A DNA stretch of 48,151 bases from Nitrospinaceae bacterium (GCA_029261675.1 JAJDBA010000173.1:1-48151), one strand, 5' to 3'; positions 33,927 through 43,896 are shown, numbered from the stretch's first letter. A program made the numbers and translations. Notes: generated from the sequence alone by a model not told the origin.

Positions 33927-36572
33927 ATGTACCTTTTTATGTTTGATACCGCTTTCACAGGAAATGAGGTAACGGGCTCTTATAACCTGTGGCTTGTTTT
34001 TTTCTCTTACGTAGTTGCTTCTTTCGCTTCTTTTACGGCTTTTGACTTAGCTATTCGAATCAAAGAAAGCCATGGAACTACCCGAAATGTCTGGATTGGT
34101 GGATGCGCCTTAACTATGGGCGGAGGAATCTGGTCTATGCATTTTACCGCCATGCTAGCCTTAAAGATTCCCCTATCCATCACCTATGACTTAGGGACTA
34201 CCCTTTTCTCATTTATTATTGCTGTCGCTGTTTCTGGTATTGGGTTTTTCCAAGTTTACTCCGGGAAAACCGTTTTAATCGCCAATATCATCAAGGGTGG
34301 AGTGCTGATGGGATGCGGGGTGATAGGGATGCATTATACCGGAATGGCAGCAATGGAGTTATCTGGGACGATGCATTACAAGCCCGGTTTGTTTATTCTT
34401 TCATCGTTGATTGCAATTTTAGCCGCTATTGTTGCAATGGGTTTGACCACTCATTTCGGCAATAAAGAAGGAGCTAGGTTTTCACTAAAAGTTATTGCTT
34501 CATTGGTAATGGGTATGGCTGTTTTTGGTATGCATTATACCGGAATGGCTGCAACCGTTTTTACTGTTCCACAAAATTTTATTCCTCCCTTACAGATTAC
34601 TTCAGATTTCGACATGCTGGCATTCGGAATTTCTCTAGTAACACTTTTTATAATGGGTATGGCATTGCTCGTCTCCATAACGCAAAGAGAGATTCAAAGG
34701 CTTGTGGAAGCAAAGTCACAACTTGAAAACCGAATCAGTGCGTTACCAAAATTTCCTGAGAAAAACCCGTTTCCCGTTCTCCAAATAGACAAATCTGGAG
34801 TCATCGTTTATGTCAATTTCGCAGCGGAGAAAGCGTTGGCTAATTGGAATTGTAAGCTGTTAGATACGATTCCTGATGTTTTCAAAAATACTATTAAAGA
34901 CACGTTTGATTTTCAGGAGTCGAATCCTTTGGAAATTGACATTGGTCAACAAAAATATGTTTTTGATGCGGTTTACAATAAAGACCAAGACAGGGTCAAC
35001 ATGTATGGAAATTATAGTTTAGATTCAAAATCAACGAGTCAGGCTTTACACATAGAGCGTCAGAACTTTTTCGATATGTTAGATAACCTGCCCATTTGTT
35101 TTCATTTGCAGGCACCAGATTATTCTGTCCCTTACGCTAATAAAATGTTCCGTGAACGGTTTGGTGATCCTGAGGACAGAAAATGTTTTGATTTGATGTA
35201 TAGAAGAGACGAGCCTTGTGAAGTTTGTTCCCCTTTCAAAGTATTTGATAATAAGGAAAAACAGGCCAGTGTTTGGAGCTCAATGGATGGATATACCTAT
35301 TTGACGGTATGCACCCCTTTTAAGGGGTCGGATGGAAAAGATTTGGTGATGGAAATGGCTATGGATATTACCGATCAGGAAAATGCCAAGAAGGAAGCCC
35401 TCAGTGCAAAAGAAGAAGCTGAAATGGCTAACTATTCCAAATCCGAATTTTTGGCGAGAATGAGTCACGAATTACGCACTCCTATGAACGCTATCCTGGG
35501 TTTCACACAGCTTTTGCAGATAGATCAAAGGAATCCTTTAGCCGAATACCAAAAGGAAAACATGGAGAGGGTATCTTCAGCAGGGAAGCATCTTTTGAAT
35601 CTCATCAATGAAGTGCTCGATCTTTCTACAGTTGAATCTGGGAAATTGGATTTAACAATAGAAACGCTGGATATAGTTCCTATTGTTGATAATGTATTTT
35701 CTATTTCACAGGCACTTGCTAATGAGAAAAATATATCTCTAAAGTATGCAGGGCTTCCGCAAGAGGGTTATTTTGTTGATATAGATGCTCTGAGGTTCAA
35801 GCAAGCTGTCTTGAACCTGATCTCCAATGCAATCAAATACAATAAACCTAATGGTTCTGTAATTATTTCCTATGAAAAACTGAAGAATGGCAAAGTCCGG
35901 TTAGGAGTCCAGGATACGGGACATGGTATTGCCCAAGATAAGATAGATAAGCTCTTCCAACCCTTTGAGCGTTTTGATGTGGATGTAGAACAAATTGAGG
36001 GCACTGGCATTGGACTGACTATTTCCAAAAAACTCATTGAATCTATGGGCGGAATTATAGGCTTTGAAAGTGTGATAGGGGAGGGCAGTTTTTTTTATAT
36101 TGACGTTCCAGTTTCAGATAAAAAACCTGCGTCTCTGGAGATTGAAATACCCGCAGATTCAATCTCTGCCTCCGTAGAAACAAACCTTAAAAAAACGGTT
36201 CTCTATATAGAAGATATTCCAGCCAATATAGTCTTGGTGAAGCAAATTTTGACGAGCAGATCTCATATAGAATTGTTATCGGCACCCAATGCTTTAGATG
36301 GCATCAAAATAGCCGAGACCCACATCCCTGATTTGATTTTAATGGATATTCATTTGCCAGGGATGGATGGCCTTACAGCTTTTAAAAAGCTTCAAGCTCT
36401 CAATGTAACTAAAGACATTCCGATTATTGCTTTGACAGCAGATGCGATGGATGGAGATATAAAAAGAGCTCTGGATATGGGATTCCATTCCTATACTACC
36501 AAGCCCATTGATGTGTCCAAATTTTTGAAGGTAATAGATGGTGTGTTAAATCAACAAGCAAAACTTATTTAA
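33927..36572 (+). CDS. MHYT-domain membrane sensor hybrid histidine kinase
   Basis: The 881-aa protein begins with a seven-helix MHYT domain (residues 1-250), with the three motif copies WSMHFTAMLA, IGMHYTGMAAM and FGMHYTGMAAT. MHYT has been proposed to bind copper and sense O2, CO or NO in the membrane. Two PAS-like segments follow (about 285-345 and 375-490), the second with a Cys pair in EPCEVCSPF. Then come HisKA (His514), ATPase and a C-terminal receiver (Asp807 in LMDIHLPGMDG). ATG at 33927 or 33939 could be the start; neither has a ribosome site. Confidence 0.92.
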   Translation: MYLFMFDTAFTGNEVTGSYNLWLVFFSYVVASFASFTAFDLAIRIKESHGTTRNVWIGGCALTMGGGIWSMHFTAMLALKIPLSITYDLGTTLFSFIIAVAVSGIGFFQVYSGKTVLIANIIKGGVLMGCGVIGMHYTGMAAMELSGTMHYKPGLFILSSLIAILAAIVAMGLTTHFGNKEGARFSLKVIASLVMGMAVFGMHYTGMAATVFTVPQNFIPPLQITSDFDMLAFGISLVTLFIMGMALLVSITQREIQRLVEAKSQLENRISALPKFPEKNPFPVLQIDKSGVIVYVNFAAEKALANWNCKLLDTIPDVFKNTIKDTFDFQESNPLEIDIGQQKYVFDAVYNKDQDRVNMYGNYSLDSKSTSQALHIERQNFFDMLDNLPICFHLQAPDYSVPYANKMFRERFGDPEDRKCFDLMYRRDEPCEVCSPFKVFDNKEKQASVWSSMDGYTYLTVCTPFKGSDGKDLVMEMAMDITDQENAKKEALSAKEEAEMANYSKSEFLARMSHELRTPMNAILGFTQLLQIDQRNPLAEYQKENMERVSSAGKHLLNLINEVLDLSTVESGKLDLTIETLDIVPIVDNVFSISQALANEKNISLKYAGLPQEGYFVDIDALRFKQAVLNLISNAIKYNKPNGSVIISYEKLKNGKVRLGVQDTGHGIAQDKIDKLFQPFERFDVDVEQIEGTGIGLTISKKLIESMGGIIGFESVIGEGSFFYIDVPVSDKKPASLEIEIPADSISASVETNLKKTVLYIEDIPANIVLVKQILTSRSHIELLSAPNALDGIKIAETHIPDLILMDIHLPGMDGLTAFKKLQALNVTKDIPIIALTADAMDGDIKRALDMGFHSYTTKPIDVSKFLKVIDGVLNQQAKLI
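36276..36540 (+). repeat. Receiver-coding repeat, copy 1
   Basis: This stretch encodes the end of the MHYT kinase receiver. It is nearly identical in DNA to the matching parts of the two downstream kinases, with 4 differences in about 150 bases against copy 3. Confidence 0.8.
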
Positions 36573-36661
36573 GCGCATGTCGCATAAATCTTGTTGTACT
36601 CGAAATGGTCATCTGAGTGTGATTTTTTTTTTAGAGGCTCAAACTTTACTGAAGTTTTGTT

Positions 36662-38629
36662 ATGCATAGATTGCTGAAGCGGCAAATAAAAAAACATTTA
36701 AGCTCTTGTGATTTGAATTCTTCATCCATTCAAAATTTTATTAATTCAGTGGATGAAACTTACCAGGAAATGGATTCAGACCATGAATTGCTGGCGCATG
36801 CGATGGATTTGGGTTCAAAAGAACTTACCGAAAAAAACCAATCCCTTTTAAATGAAGTTCTTGAAAAGAAAAAAGTTCTGAAAGAAATGGGGCAGGCAGA
36901 GTCATTGTTGAATATTCAAAAAGATGCACTTGGTAGACTTGCAAAAGGATATTCGCTTAAGGAAATATTGGATGTTTTGGCAAAAGGTTTTGAAGAAGTA
37001 TTTATTGGCGCAAAATGCTCGATTCTTTTGTTCAATAAAGAAAAGCAACGTCTCTATAATTGTTCTTCGCCTAGTTTGCCTGAGGAGTATCTTAATTATA
37101 TAAATGGTACAAAAATTGGTCCCTCTATGGGGTCATGTGGGACCGCTGTTTATGAAGGAGAAATAGTTATTGTTGAAAGTATTGCAACAGACCCTTTATG
37201 GGCTGTGGCTAGAGATGTTGCCCTATCATACGGGTTGCTATCGTGTTGGTCTTGCCCTGTTTGGGGGGGTGGGAATCAGGTTTTGGGAACCTTTGCGGTT
37301 TACTATAGCTCTACAAAAATACCAAAACAGGAGGAGTTAGAGGTAATTAAGTCTATGGCGTATTTGGTTGGTGTTGCCATAGAGAATATAGAAAATGAAA
37401 AGAAAGTTCTGGAAAACCAATTGGAATTGGAAGACAGAGTTGAAAAGAGAACTGAGGAGTTGATGCAAGCTAAAGAAGAAGCCGAAAAAGCCAGTCAGAT
37501 TAAATCCGAATTTCTGGCAAAAATGAGCCATGAGTTACGTACGCCTATGAACGCTATTCTTGGGTTTACTCAATTATTGCAAATGGATCATAAAAACCCC
37601 TTAGCCGATTACCAAAATAAAAATATGGAAAGAGTATCGTCAGCGGGTCACCATCTGTTGATGCTTATCAATGAGATTCTTGATCTTTCGAAAATTGAAT
37701 CTGGGGAAATAGGTTTGGCAATAGAAACGGTGGATATGATTCCTATTGTGGATAACGTAATTTCTATTTCCCAATCACTTGCGAATGAAAAAAACATCTC
37801 TCTAAGATATGAAAAAAATCTATGTGAGAATTGTTTTGTTGCGGTCGACCCGCTTCGATTTAAACAGGTTGTTCTGAACTTAATATCCAATGCGATCAAA
37901 TACAACAAACCCAATGGATCTGTTGTAGTTTCTTTTAAAAGTCAGGAAAGTGGAACAATGCGGTTGAGAATTCAAGATACGGGGCATGGGATTGCTGAAG
38001 ATAAGATAGATAAACTCTTCAAACCCTTTGAGCGTTTTGATGTAGATGCAGAGCAAATTGAAGGTGCCGGTATTGGGTTGACTATATCTAAACAGCTAAT
38101 AGAAATGATGCATGGAACGATTGGGTTTGATAGCAAGTTGGGAGAAGGCAGCCTTTTTTATATAGACGTGCCAATTTCAAATAAAGCACCTAGGCCACTG
38201 GAGATTGAAATACCTTCGGACTCATTTCCTGACTCTTCGACCCAAAAGATGGTTAAAAAGGTTCTATATGTTGAAGATATTCCTGCAAACGTGGAGTTGG
38301 TGAGGCAAATATTTATATGTAGGCCTTATATAAAATTATTATCGGCACCTAATGCTTTAGATGGCATCAAAATAGCCGAGACCCACATCCCTGATCTGAT
38401 TTTAATGGATATTCATTTGCCAGAGATGGATGGTCTTACAGCTTTTAAAAAGCTTCAAACTCTCAATGAGACTAAAGACATTCCGGTTATCGCTTTGACA
38501 GCAGATGCTATGGATGGCGATATAAAAAAGGCTCTCGATATGGGATTCCATTCCTACATTACCAAGCCCATCGATGTGTCTAAGTTTTTGGAAACAGTAG
38601 ATAAAGTTTTAGAACCGGATACTTTATGA
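36662..38629 (+). CDS. GAF-sensor hybrid histidine kinase
   Basis: The 655-aa protein has an N-terminal helical segment (1-95) and a GAF domain (about 100-240, with GAKCSILLFNKE, GSCGTAVYEGEIVIVE and SCWSCPVW). A coiled coil follows, then HisKA (His290 in SHELRTPMNAILGFTQ), ATPase (NLISNAIKYNKP, DTGHGIAED) and a receiver (Asp583 in LMDIHLPEMDG). No membrane segment is seen. The GSCG and WSCPVW cysteines sit in the ligand pocket region and could be redox or metal sensitive, which is speculative. Its stop overlaps the next kinase start (ATGA), so the two are translationally coupled. Confidence 0.92.
   Translation: MHRLLKRQIKKHLSSCDLNSSSIQNFINSVDETYQEMDSDHELLAHAMDLGSKELTEKNQSLLNEVLEKKKVLKEMGQAESLLNIQKDALGRLAKGYSLKEILDVLAKGFEEVFIGAKCSILLFNKEKQRLYNCSSPSLPEEYLNYINGTKIGPSMGSCGTAVYEGEIVIVESIATDPLWAVARDVALSYGLLSCWSCPVWGGGNQVLGTFAVYYSSTKIPKQEELEVIKSMAYLVGVAIENIENEKKVLENQLELEDRVEKRTEELMQAKEEAEKASQIKSEFLAKMSHELRTPMNAILGFTQLLQMDHKNPLADYQNKNMERVSSAGHHLLMLINEILDLSKIESGEIGLAIETVDMIPIVDNVISISQSLANEKNISLRYEKNLCENCFVAVDPLRFKQVVLNLISNAIKYNKPNGSVVVSFKSQESGTMRLRIQDTGHGIAEDKIDKLFKPFERFDVDAEQIEGAGIGLTISKQLIEMMHGTIGFDSKLGEGSLFYIDVPISNKAPRPLEIEIPSDSFPDSSTQKMVKKVLYVEDIPANVELVRQIFICRPYIKLLSAPNALDGIKIAETHIPDLILMDIHLPEMDGLTAFKKLQTLNETKDIPVIALTADAMDGDIKKALDMGFHSYITKPIDVSKFLETVDKVLEPDTL
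38339..38600 (+). repeat. Receiver-coding repeat, copy 2
   Basis: Same receiver segment as copies 1 and 3, slightly more diverged (for example GAGATGG for GGGATGG). Differences are scattered over the unit. Confidence 0.75.
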
Positions 38630-41600
38630 AAGAGAGATTAAACAGTTTCAGCAACGATAAGCTTGGTTCTGGAAATTTTGTGCTATTGGTAGGGTCTTTT
38701 ATTTCCATTGTGTTGTTATTTTTAATGGGTTCCTGGGTATTAAAAAATATTGAAAAGGAAATAAAATCAGGTTTAGCGGATCAGTTGCAAGTATCCCTCC
38801 AATCCAACATAGAGACCTTGAATATATGGGCCCAGCAGGAAATTCAAGCCGTCAATTTTTGGGCCAATGAACCTCGTATTCGTGAAAAAATATTCAATCT
38901 GAAGAAAACATTCAATGAGAGCAATCAGAATATAGATGTCTTACAAACCTCCCCAGATATGCTTGGTTTACGCGAAATTCTGAGACCGGTAAGCCAAGAG
39001 CATGAGCATATTGGTTTTGTTGTCATAGACCCCAAGGGAAATCAAATCGCTGCTCTTTTGGATGAGCCTGTGGGGAAAATACAAGTGAGTCTCCATTCTG
39101 ATTTTGTAAGTCAGGCGCTTAAAGGGAAGCCGATCATATCTCTTCCTTTTAAGGCAGTAGTTAAACTGCCGGATGCCAAGAACGTTTTTAAAGATGGGCA
39201 ATCTACCATGTTTAGCGCCGCCCCTGTTCGTGATGATGATGGAAATGTTATCGCGGTGTTGTCTTTTAGGATCAAACCTTGGCTTGATTTCACTCGTGTG
39301 ATGCAGATTGCCCGAGCGGGAGATACTGGCGAAACCTATGCCTTTAATCGTAAAGGGAAAATGATTTCTAAAAGCCGTTTTTTAGATAGTCTAAAAACAG
39401 TTGGCCTTCTCCCTAATGTACCTGATGCCCAGTCAATTCTCAATGTTGACATTCGTGATCCTCAAGGGAATCTATTGGATGGATATCGCCCGTCTGTTCC
39501 GCGCGAACAACAACCTTTGACTCTAATGGCGAAAAGCGCCCTTTCCGGCGAGTCGGGTTACCATGTAGATGGGTATAACGATTATCGAGGCGTGCCTGTA
39601 GTAGGGGCTTGGGCATGGCTGGGTGAATATGGATTTGGAATCGCCACAGAAATGGATGTTAGTGAAGCTTTGCGGCCTTTGAACAACCTTCGTAAATTTT
39701 TTCTTCTGCTATTTGCTCTACTTGTAACGATGACGGCAGTTTATTGGTTCAAGCGATTTTGGGAATTGAAAAAGGATGCCGAATTTAAAATATTGGAGGT
39801 AAAAAAAAGAACCTCCGACATTCGAGTCAAGACAATATTGGAAAATGTGTTGGACGGCATAATTACCATTACCCCTTTTGGGATTGTAGAGACTTACAAC
39901 CCGGGAGCAGAAAGAATATTTGGATACTCTTCAGAGGAAGTCGTTGGTGAGAATGTATCTATGCTCATGCCGTCACCTTATGCAGAAGAGCACGATGGAT
40001 ATCTGGAAAAATATTTCCGTACCGGAAAATCGACAATAATTGGTGTCGTTCGGGAAGTGGTTGGAAGACGCAAGGATGGAACAGAGTTTCCTATGGATCT
40101 AGGGATAAGTGTAACAAATTTGGAACACGAACAATTTGTTACCGGGGTCGTTCGAGATATTTCTGAGCGTAAGCTGATCGAAGAAAGGCTTCAAAATAAA
40201 GCCAATTATATCAAAATGCTTCATTCGGTTGCCATTGCCGCAAACGAGTCTAACAGCTTTGAAGAGGCTATGAAAACTTGTTTAGAGAGCATATGTAAAC
40301 TCACTCATTGGCCGGTGGGGCATTTATACCTGGCTGAAAGGGATCGTGCTGAACCGCTCCTTTCCACCGACTTATGGTATATGGATGATCCTGACCGCTT
40401 TCAAACCTTCAAAGATATTACGGAAAAGGTGAACCTTAATATAGGTGAAGGGCTGCCGGGGCGTGTTTGCGAGAGTCGCGAACCGTTATGGATAGAAGAT
40501 GTGACTCGCGATTCAAATTTTTCGCGAGCAAAAATGGCTGAGGATATTGGCGTAAAAGGAGCTTTTGCTTTTCCGGTGATGATAAAAGGTTCAGTGGTAG
40601 CTGTCCTTGAGTTTTACTCTGCAAGCCCGGCTAATCTTGATTTACGTCTTTTGGATATAATGAAAAATATAGGCCTGCAAACGGGCCGACTGATTGAGCG
40701 TTGGGAAAATGAAGCGAATTTAAAAGAGAGCAAAATTTCTGCAGAAAATGCCAACCGGGCCAAATCTGAATTCTTGGCGCGAATGAGTCATGAACTACGT
40801 ACTCCTATGAACTCTATTTTAGGGTTCACGCAACTTTTACAAATGGATAAAAAAGCTCCCCTAGCCGATTACCAGCAAGCGAATATAGAAAATGTCTTAT
40901 CAGCAGGTAGTCATCTCTTGATGCTTATTGATGAAGTGCTGGATCTTTCGAAAATTGAATCTGGCAATATAAAATTGTCCACAGAACGGGTTGATATCGT
41001 TCTCATTGTGGATAATGTAGTTTCTATTTCGCAGTCACTTGCGAATGAAATGAACATATCTCTGAGGTACGAAGCAATTTCGACAAAGAGTTGTTTTGTT
41101 GAGGTCGATCCGCTTCGATTTAAACAGATTGTTTTGAACTTGATTTCCAATGCAATCAAATACAATAAACCTAGAGGGTCTGTGATTGTTTCTTTTAAAG
41201 AACAGGATGATGGCAGGATGCGTTTAGGGATAAAGGATACAGGGAATGGAATTCCTGAAGACAAGCAAGGCAGACTCTTTAAACCTTTTGAACGCTTGGA
41301 TATAAAGGCTGAGAAGATTGAAGGGACTGGTATTGGCTTGACCATATCGAAACAGCTCATAGAGTTGATGGGAGGAACCATAGGCTTCGAAAGTGTTTAT
41401 GGCGAAGGCAGTGTTTTTTATATTGATGTTCCTGTTTCAGATAAAGCACCTGTGCCATTAGAGATTGAATCACCTTCGGACTCTTCTTTCGCTTCTTCGA
41501 TCATTGATGGTAAAAAGCAAGTTTTGTACATTGAAGATATTCCTGCAAACGTGGAGTTGGTGAATCAAATTTTGGTGAGCAGACCGCATATAGAATTATT

Positions 41601-41886
41601 ATCGGCACCCAATGCTTTAGATGGTATCAAAATAGCTGAGATCCACATCCCTGATTTGATTTTAATGGATATTCATTTGCCAGGGATGGATGGTCTTACA
41701 GCTTTTAAAAAGCTTCAAGCTCTCAATGTGACTAAAGACATTCCGATTATTGCTTTGACAGCAGATGCGATGGATGGGGATATAAAAAGAGCCCTGGATA
41801 TGGGATTCAATTCCTACATCACTAAGCCAATTAATGTACCTAAGTTTTTGAAGGAAGTAGATAAAGTTTTAGCACCGAGCGTCTGA
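38626..41886 (+). CDS. dCACHE/FixL-like PAS/GAF hybrid histidine kinase
   Basis: The 1086-aa membrane kinase has TM1 (about 19-41), a periplasmic dCACHE-type region (42-350) and TM2 (about 358-380). A PAS domain follows (400-520) that resembles haem-binding FixL: SMLMPSPYAEEHDGYLEKY holds His456 at the FixL proximal-histidine position, followed by IIGVVREVVGRRKDGTEFPM. Next come GAF (540-700), HisKA (His722), ATPase and a receiver (Asp1015). Periplasmic ligand and cytosolic O2 may thus both feed one kinase. It is coupled to the previous gene by ATGA overlap and closes the array. Haem binding is inferred from the motif. Confidence 0.92.
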   Translation: MKERLNSFSNDKLGSGNFVLLVGSFISIVLLFLMGSWVLKNIEKEIKSGLADQLQVSLQSNIETLNIWAQQEIQAVNFWANEPRIREKIFNLKKTFNESNQNIDVLQTSPDMLGLREILRPVSQEHEHIGFVVIDPKGNQIAALLDEPVGKIQVSLHSDFVSQALKGKPIISLPFKAVVKLPDAKNVFKDGQSTMFSAAPVRDDDGNVIAVLSFRIKPWLDFTRVMQIARAGDTGETYAFNRKGKMISKSRFLDSLKTVGLLPNVPDAQSILNVDIRDPQGNLLDGYRPSVPREQQPLTLMAKSALSGESGYHVDGYNDYRGVPVVGAWAWLGEYGFGIATEMDVSEALRPLNNLRKFFLLLFALLVTMTAVYWFKRFWELKKDAEFKILEVKKRTSDIRVKTILENVLDGIITITPFGIVETYNPGAERIFGYSSEEVVGENVSMLMPSPYAEEHDGYLEKYFRTGKSTIIGVVREVVGRRKDGTEFPMDLGISVTNLEHEQFVTGVVRDISERKLIEERLQNKANYIKMLHSVAIAANESNSFEEAMKTCLESICKLTHWPVGHLYLAERDRAEPLLSTDLWYMDDPDRFQTFKDITEKVNLNIGEGLPGRVCESREPLWIEDVTRDSNFSRAKMAEDIGVKGAFAFPVMIKGSVVAVLEFYSASPANLDLRLLDIMKNIGLQTGRLIERWENEANLKESKISAENANRAKSEFLARMSHELRTPMNSILGFTQLLQMDKKAPLADYQQANIENVLSAGSHLLMLIDEVLDLSKIESGNIKLSTERVDIVLIVDNVVSISQSLANEMNISLRYEAISTKSCFVEVDPLRFKQIVLNLISNAIKYNKPRGSVIVSFKEQDDGRMRLGIKDTGNGIPEDKQGRLFKPFERLDIKAEKIEGTGIGLTISKQLIELMGGTIGFESVYGEGSVFYIDVPVSDKAPVPLEIESPSDSSFASSIIDGKKQVLYIEDIPANVELVNQILVSRPHIELLSAPNALDGIKIAEIHIPDLILMDIHLPGMDGLTAFKKLQALNVTKDIPIIALTADAMDGDIKRALDMGFNSYITKPINVPKFLKEVDKVLAPSV
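41599..41862 (+). repeat. Receiver-coding repeat, copy 3
   Basis: Third copy of the receiver segment. The four changes from copy 1 over the best 150 bases are all third-position (GGC/GGT, GTA/GTG, GGA/GGG, GCT/GCC). Confidence 0.8.
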
Positions 41887-41948
41887 CTGAAAAATTTATG
41901 ATAAATCGATAATATATTATTGCTAGCCAGAGAAAGTGGTGGCCGGTT

Positions 41949-41977
41949 GATCCAACGCCTAGCTACAAGCGTTGATC
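41949..41977. terminator. Weak hairpin at the convergent gene ends
   Basis: GATCCAACGC (41949-41958) pairs with GCGTTGATC (41969-41977) with one bulge. It spans the aldolase stop codon. No T run is seen on either strand, so function as a terminator is uncertain. Confidence 0.3.
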
Positions 41978-43359
41978 TCTGTTTGCAGATCGGGATAGAT
42001 AGGGTTTTGCTTTACGGTTTTTACCACATCGGCTCGGGTGTTTTTTACAGCCAGTTTATCGAACAGGAAATCTGTTTTACTTTCCAGTTCTTTGCCAATG
42101 CCCTCGCGAATTTCTTTAGACAAATTCCAAAACTCTGATTTGAATTCGCCGAAACCTTTTTTGCGGGTTTTATAGATGAACTGCTCATCGGTTTCGCCAT
42201 CTTTTTTCTCAGCGGCGAATTTTTTTCGAAGGTGGGTGTAAATTTCTTCTTTAAAATCGTTTGGGAAGAGACTGCTGCCATAGATCATATTTTGAAAATC
42301 TGTGGCCAGATGAATCTCTGCCGTTTCCAATTCGGGGAATTTATGGAAAAGGTTTTGGGGTAGGGTGGATGCACCATGTTGCACAGCTCCCGCTAGCCCA
42401 TAGCTTTCGCGTGAAATCCGCGATAAGCTTTCAAGCGTATCAAAATCGAGATTTACATCAGCGACTGTGCCATCTGGGAGAGGAACACCGCCATGCGATG
42501 TTCCAGTCTGAATGGAAATTTTGCTGATTCCTACCGCGCCTGCTTTTTCTTTTTCCAGTAACTCGTTAAAGTTGTCGAGGTAGGCGCGTAGTTCTTTCTC
42601 GTTACTATTTTCTTTTCCCACTTCACCGATTTCACCACCTACGGAAATCGTAATTCCAGCAGGTTCCAATTCGCGTACATATTTCGTGAGTTCGACTCCG
42701 ACTTCGAAATTGGCTCTTTGTTGTTCGACCACATTGGGCTTACTGAGATCCACTAGAGTGGATGTATCGATATCTATATTATAAAATCCACCCGCAATGC
42801 CGTCTTCGATGAGGGTTTTTAATCCGGCTATTTCCTTGTCTTTATCTTGCGCATAGTTTTTTGCGTTGACTTGAAAGTGATCGCCCTGAATAAAAACGGG
42901 GCCTTTGTAACCTTCCTTAATAGCTGCCGCGAGTATAACTGCGGAAAGCTCTTGTGGTTTTTGGAAGGTATAATTCATTTCAGATTTGGCCAGCTCAAAA
43001 ATGAATGCTCCTGCATCGGTTTTTATGGCGGTGCGAAAAATAGCACGGCAAAGCTCGTAAGGCAGACCGCGAATATTCAAGGCAGGTACGGTGAATCCTT
43101 TTATTTCCCCGCGTCCCCGTGCTTCATATAGCCCTTGTATTGAAGAGTTGACTATCCCCAACTCCAAAGCAGCAGATTTGATAATGAACCGACTCAACCC
43201 TTTTATCTCTGCGGAAGGGTTGGTCGCGGCGTTGAGGACCAGTTTGTCGAGAATATTTTCGCGCAACTTATCGGCGTTATTTATTACTAGATCGCCATTA
43301 TCTTGTGTCGCGATACCTTGCAGAGCCTGACTGATTTCTTCTTTATTATTGAAAAGCAT
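41959..43359 (-). CDS. Class II fructose-bisphosphate aldolase-like protein
   Basis: The 466-aa protein has class II aldolase motifs in order: FTVPALNIRGLPYE, PVFIQGDHFQVN (metal-binding His), GGEIGEVG, QTGTSHGG and QHGASTL. Class II enzymes use a divalent metal to cleave or form C-C bonds in sugar phosphates. At 466 aa it is longer than typical members (about 300-360 aa), with some 85 extra N-terminal residues and a charged C-terminal tail of about 100. So it may be a divergent subgroup acting on a different substrate. A good AGGAG precedes the ATG. Confidence 0.75.
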   Translation of the reverse strand: MLFNNKEEISQALQGIATQDNGDLVINNADKLRENILDKLVLNAATNPSAEIKGLSRFIIKSAALELGIVNSSIQGLYEARGRGEIKGFTVPALNIRGLPYELCRAIFRTAIKTDAGAFIFELAKSEMNYTFQKPQELSAVILAAAIKEGYKGPVFIQGDHFQVNAKNYAQDKDKEIAGLKTLIEDGIAGGFYNIDIDTSTLVDLSKPNVVEQQRANFEVGVELTKYVRELEPAGITISVGGEIGEVGKENSNEKELRAYLDNFNELLEKEKAGAVGISKISIQTGTSHGGVPLPDGTVADVNLDFDTLESLSRISRESYGLAGAVQHGASTLPQNLFHKFPELETAEIHLATDFQNMIYGSSLFPNDFKEEIYTHLRKKFAAEKKDGETDEQFIYKTRKKGFGEFKSEFWNLSKEIREGIGKELESKTDFLFDKLAVKNTRADVVKTVKQNPIYPDLQTEINACS

Positions 43360-43734
43360 TTATTCTCCTGATGGATCGTTACAGGTTTGAGCCTGGGATG
43401 TTATAGTGTATTGTTTGTATCTGGATATTTTTGTGGTTGCAATTTCTGTCCCGTATAAAGAACATTGTTTTAATGCGGTGAGCATTGTAGCGAAAAAAAA
43501 CTCTTCAGGCAAAGGCAAGTTATATAAATTTAATATTTATTTAAAATTCTTTTAACTTAATGGTTTAGAGTTAACTAGTTAAAGTTTTTTATTATATAAA
43601 TTGGCTGGCCATTGGCTTTGTGTTGGTAAAAAACTAGCTTTATAATTGAGCTGAAGTTGTTGTTAAAATAAGGATTACTTTTAGTCCTTAGAAAAGGTAC
43701 GAAAGACCCATTATTACAACATTATTGTTTGTTA
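43360..43734. other. AT-rich divergent intergenic region
   Basis: No gene is seen. It holds the upstream region of the aldolase gene and a 12-base perfect palindrome, TTAACTAGTTAA, at 43571-43582. I see no convincing promoter for the aldolase and no RNA gene. Confidence 0.4.
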
Positions 43735-43762
43735 TTGACAGGTTGAGAAAATTTGCTAAAAT
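43735..43762 (+). promoter_or_regulatory. Candidate sigma-70-type promoter for the stress fusion gene
   Basis: TTGACA (43735-43740), a 16-base spacer and TAAAAT (43757-43762) match the housekeeping consensus (6/6 and 5/6). The mRNA would have a leader of about 130 bases. Confidence 0.6.
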
Positions 43763-43896
43763 TCCCAGCGCTACTATGAAGTAGAGCACTTTTTTATGTC
43801 TTAGCATTTAGGATTTCAATAGAAAGTCCTGATTTTTGAATAATACCCTTTCAAATATTTTGTTTGCCAAGTTTCTGGCAGGGAGTGAACCACCCC

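Noticed and set aside
43571..43582. TTAACTAGTTAA palindrome as an attachment site or origin element
   Set aside because: It is short, AT-rich and single, with no integrase, dnaA or clustered repeats nearby.
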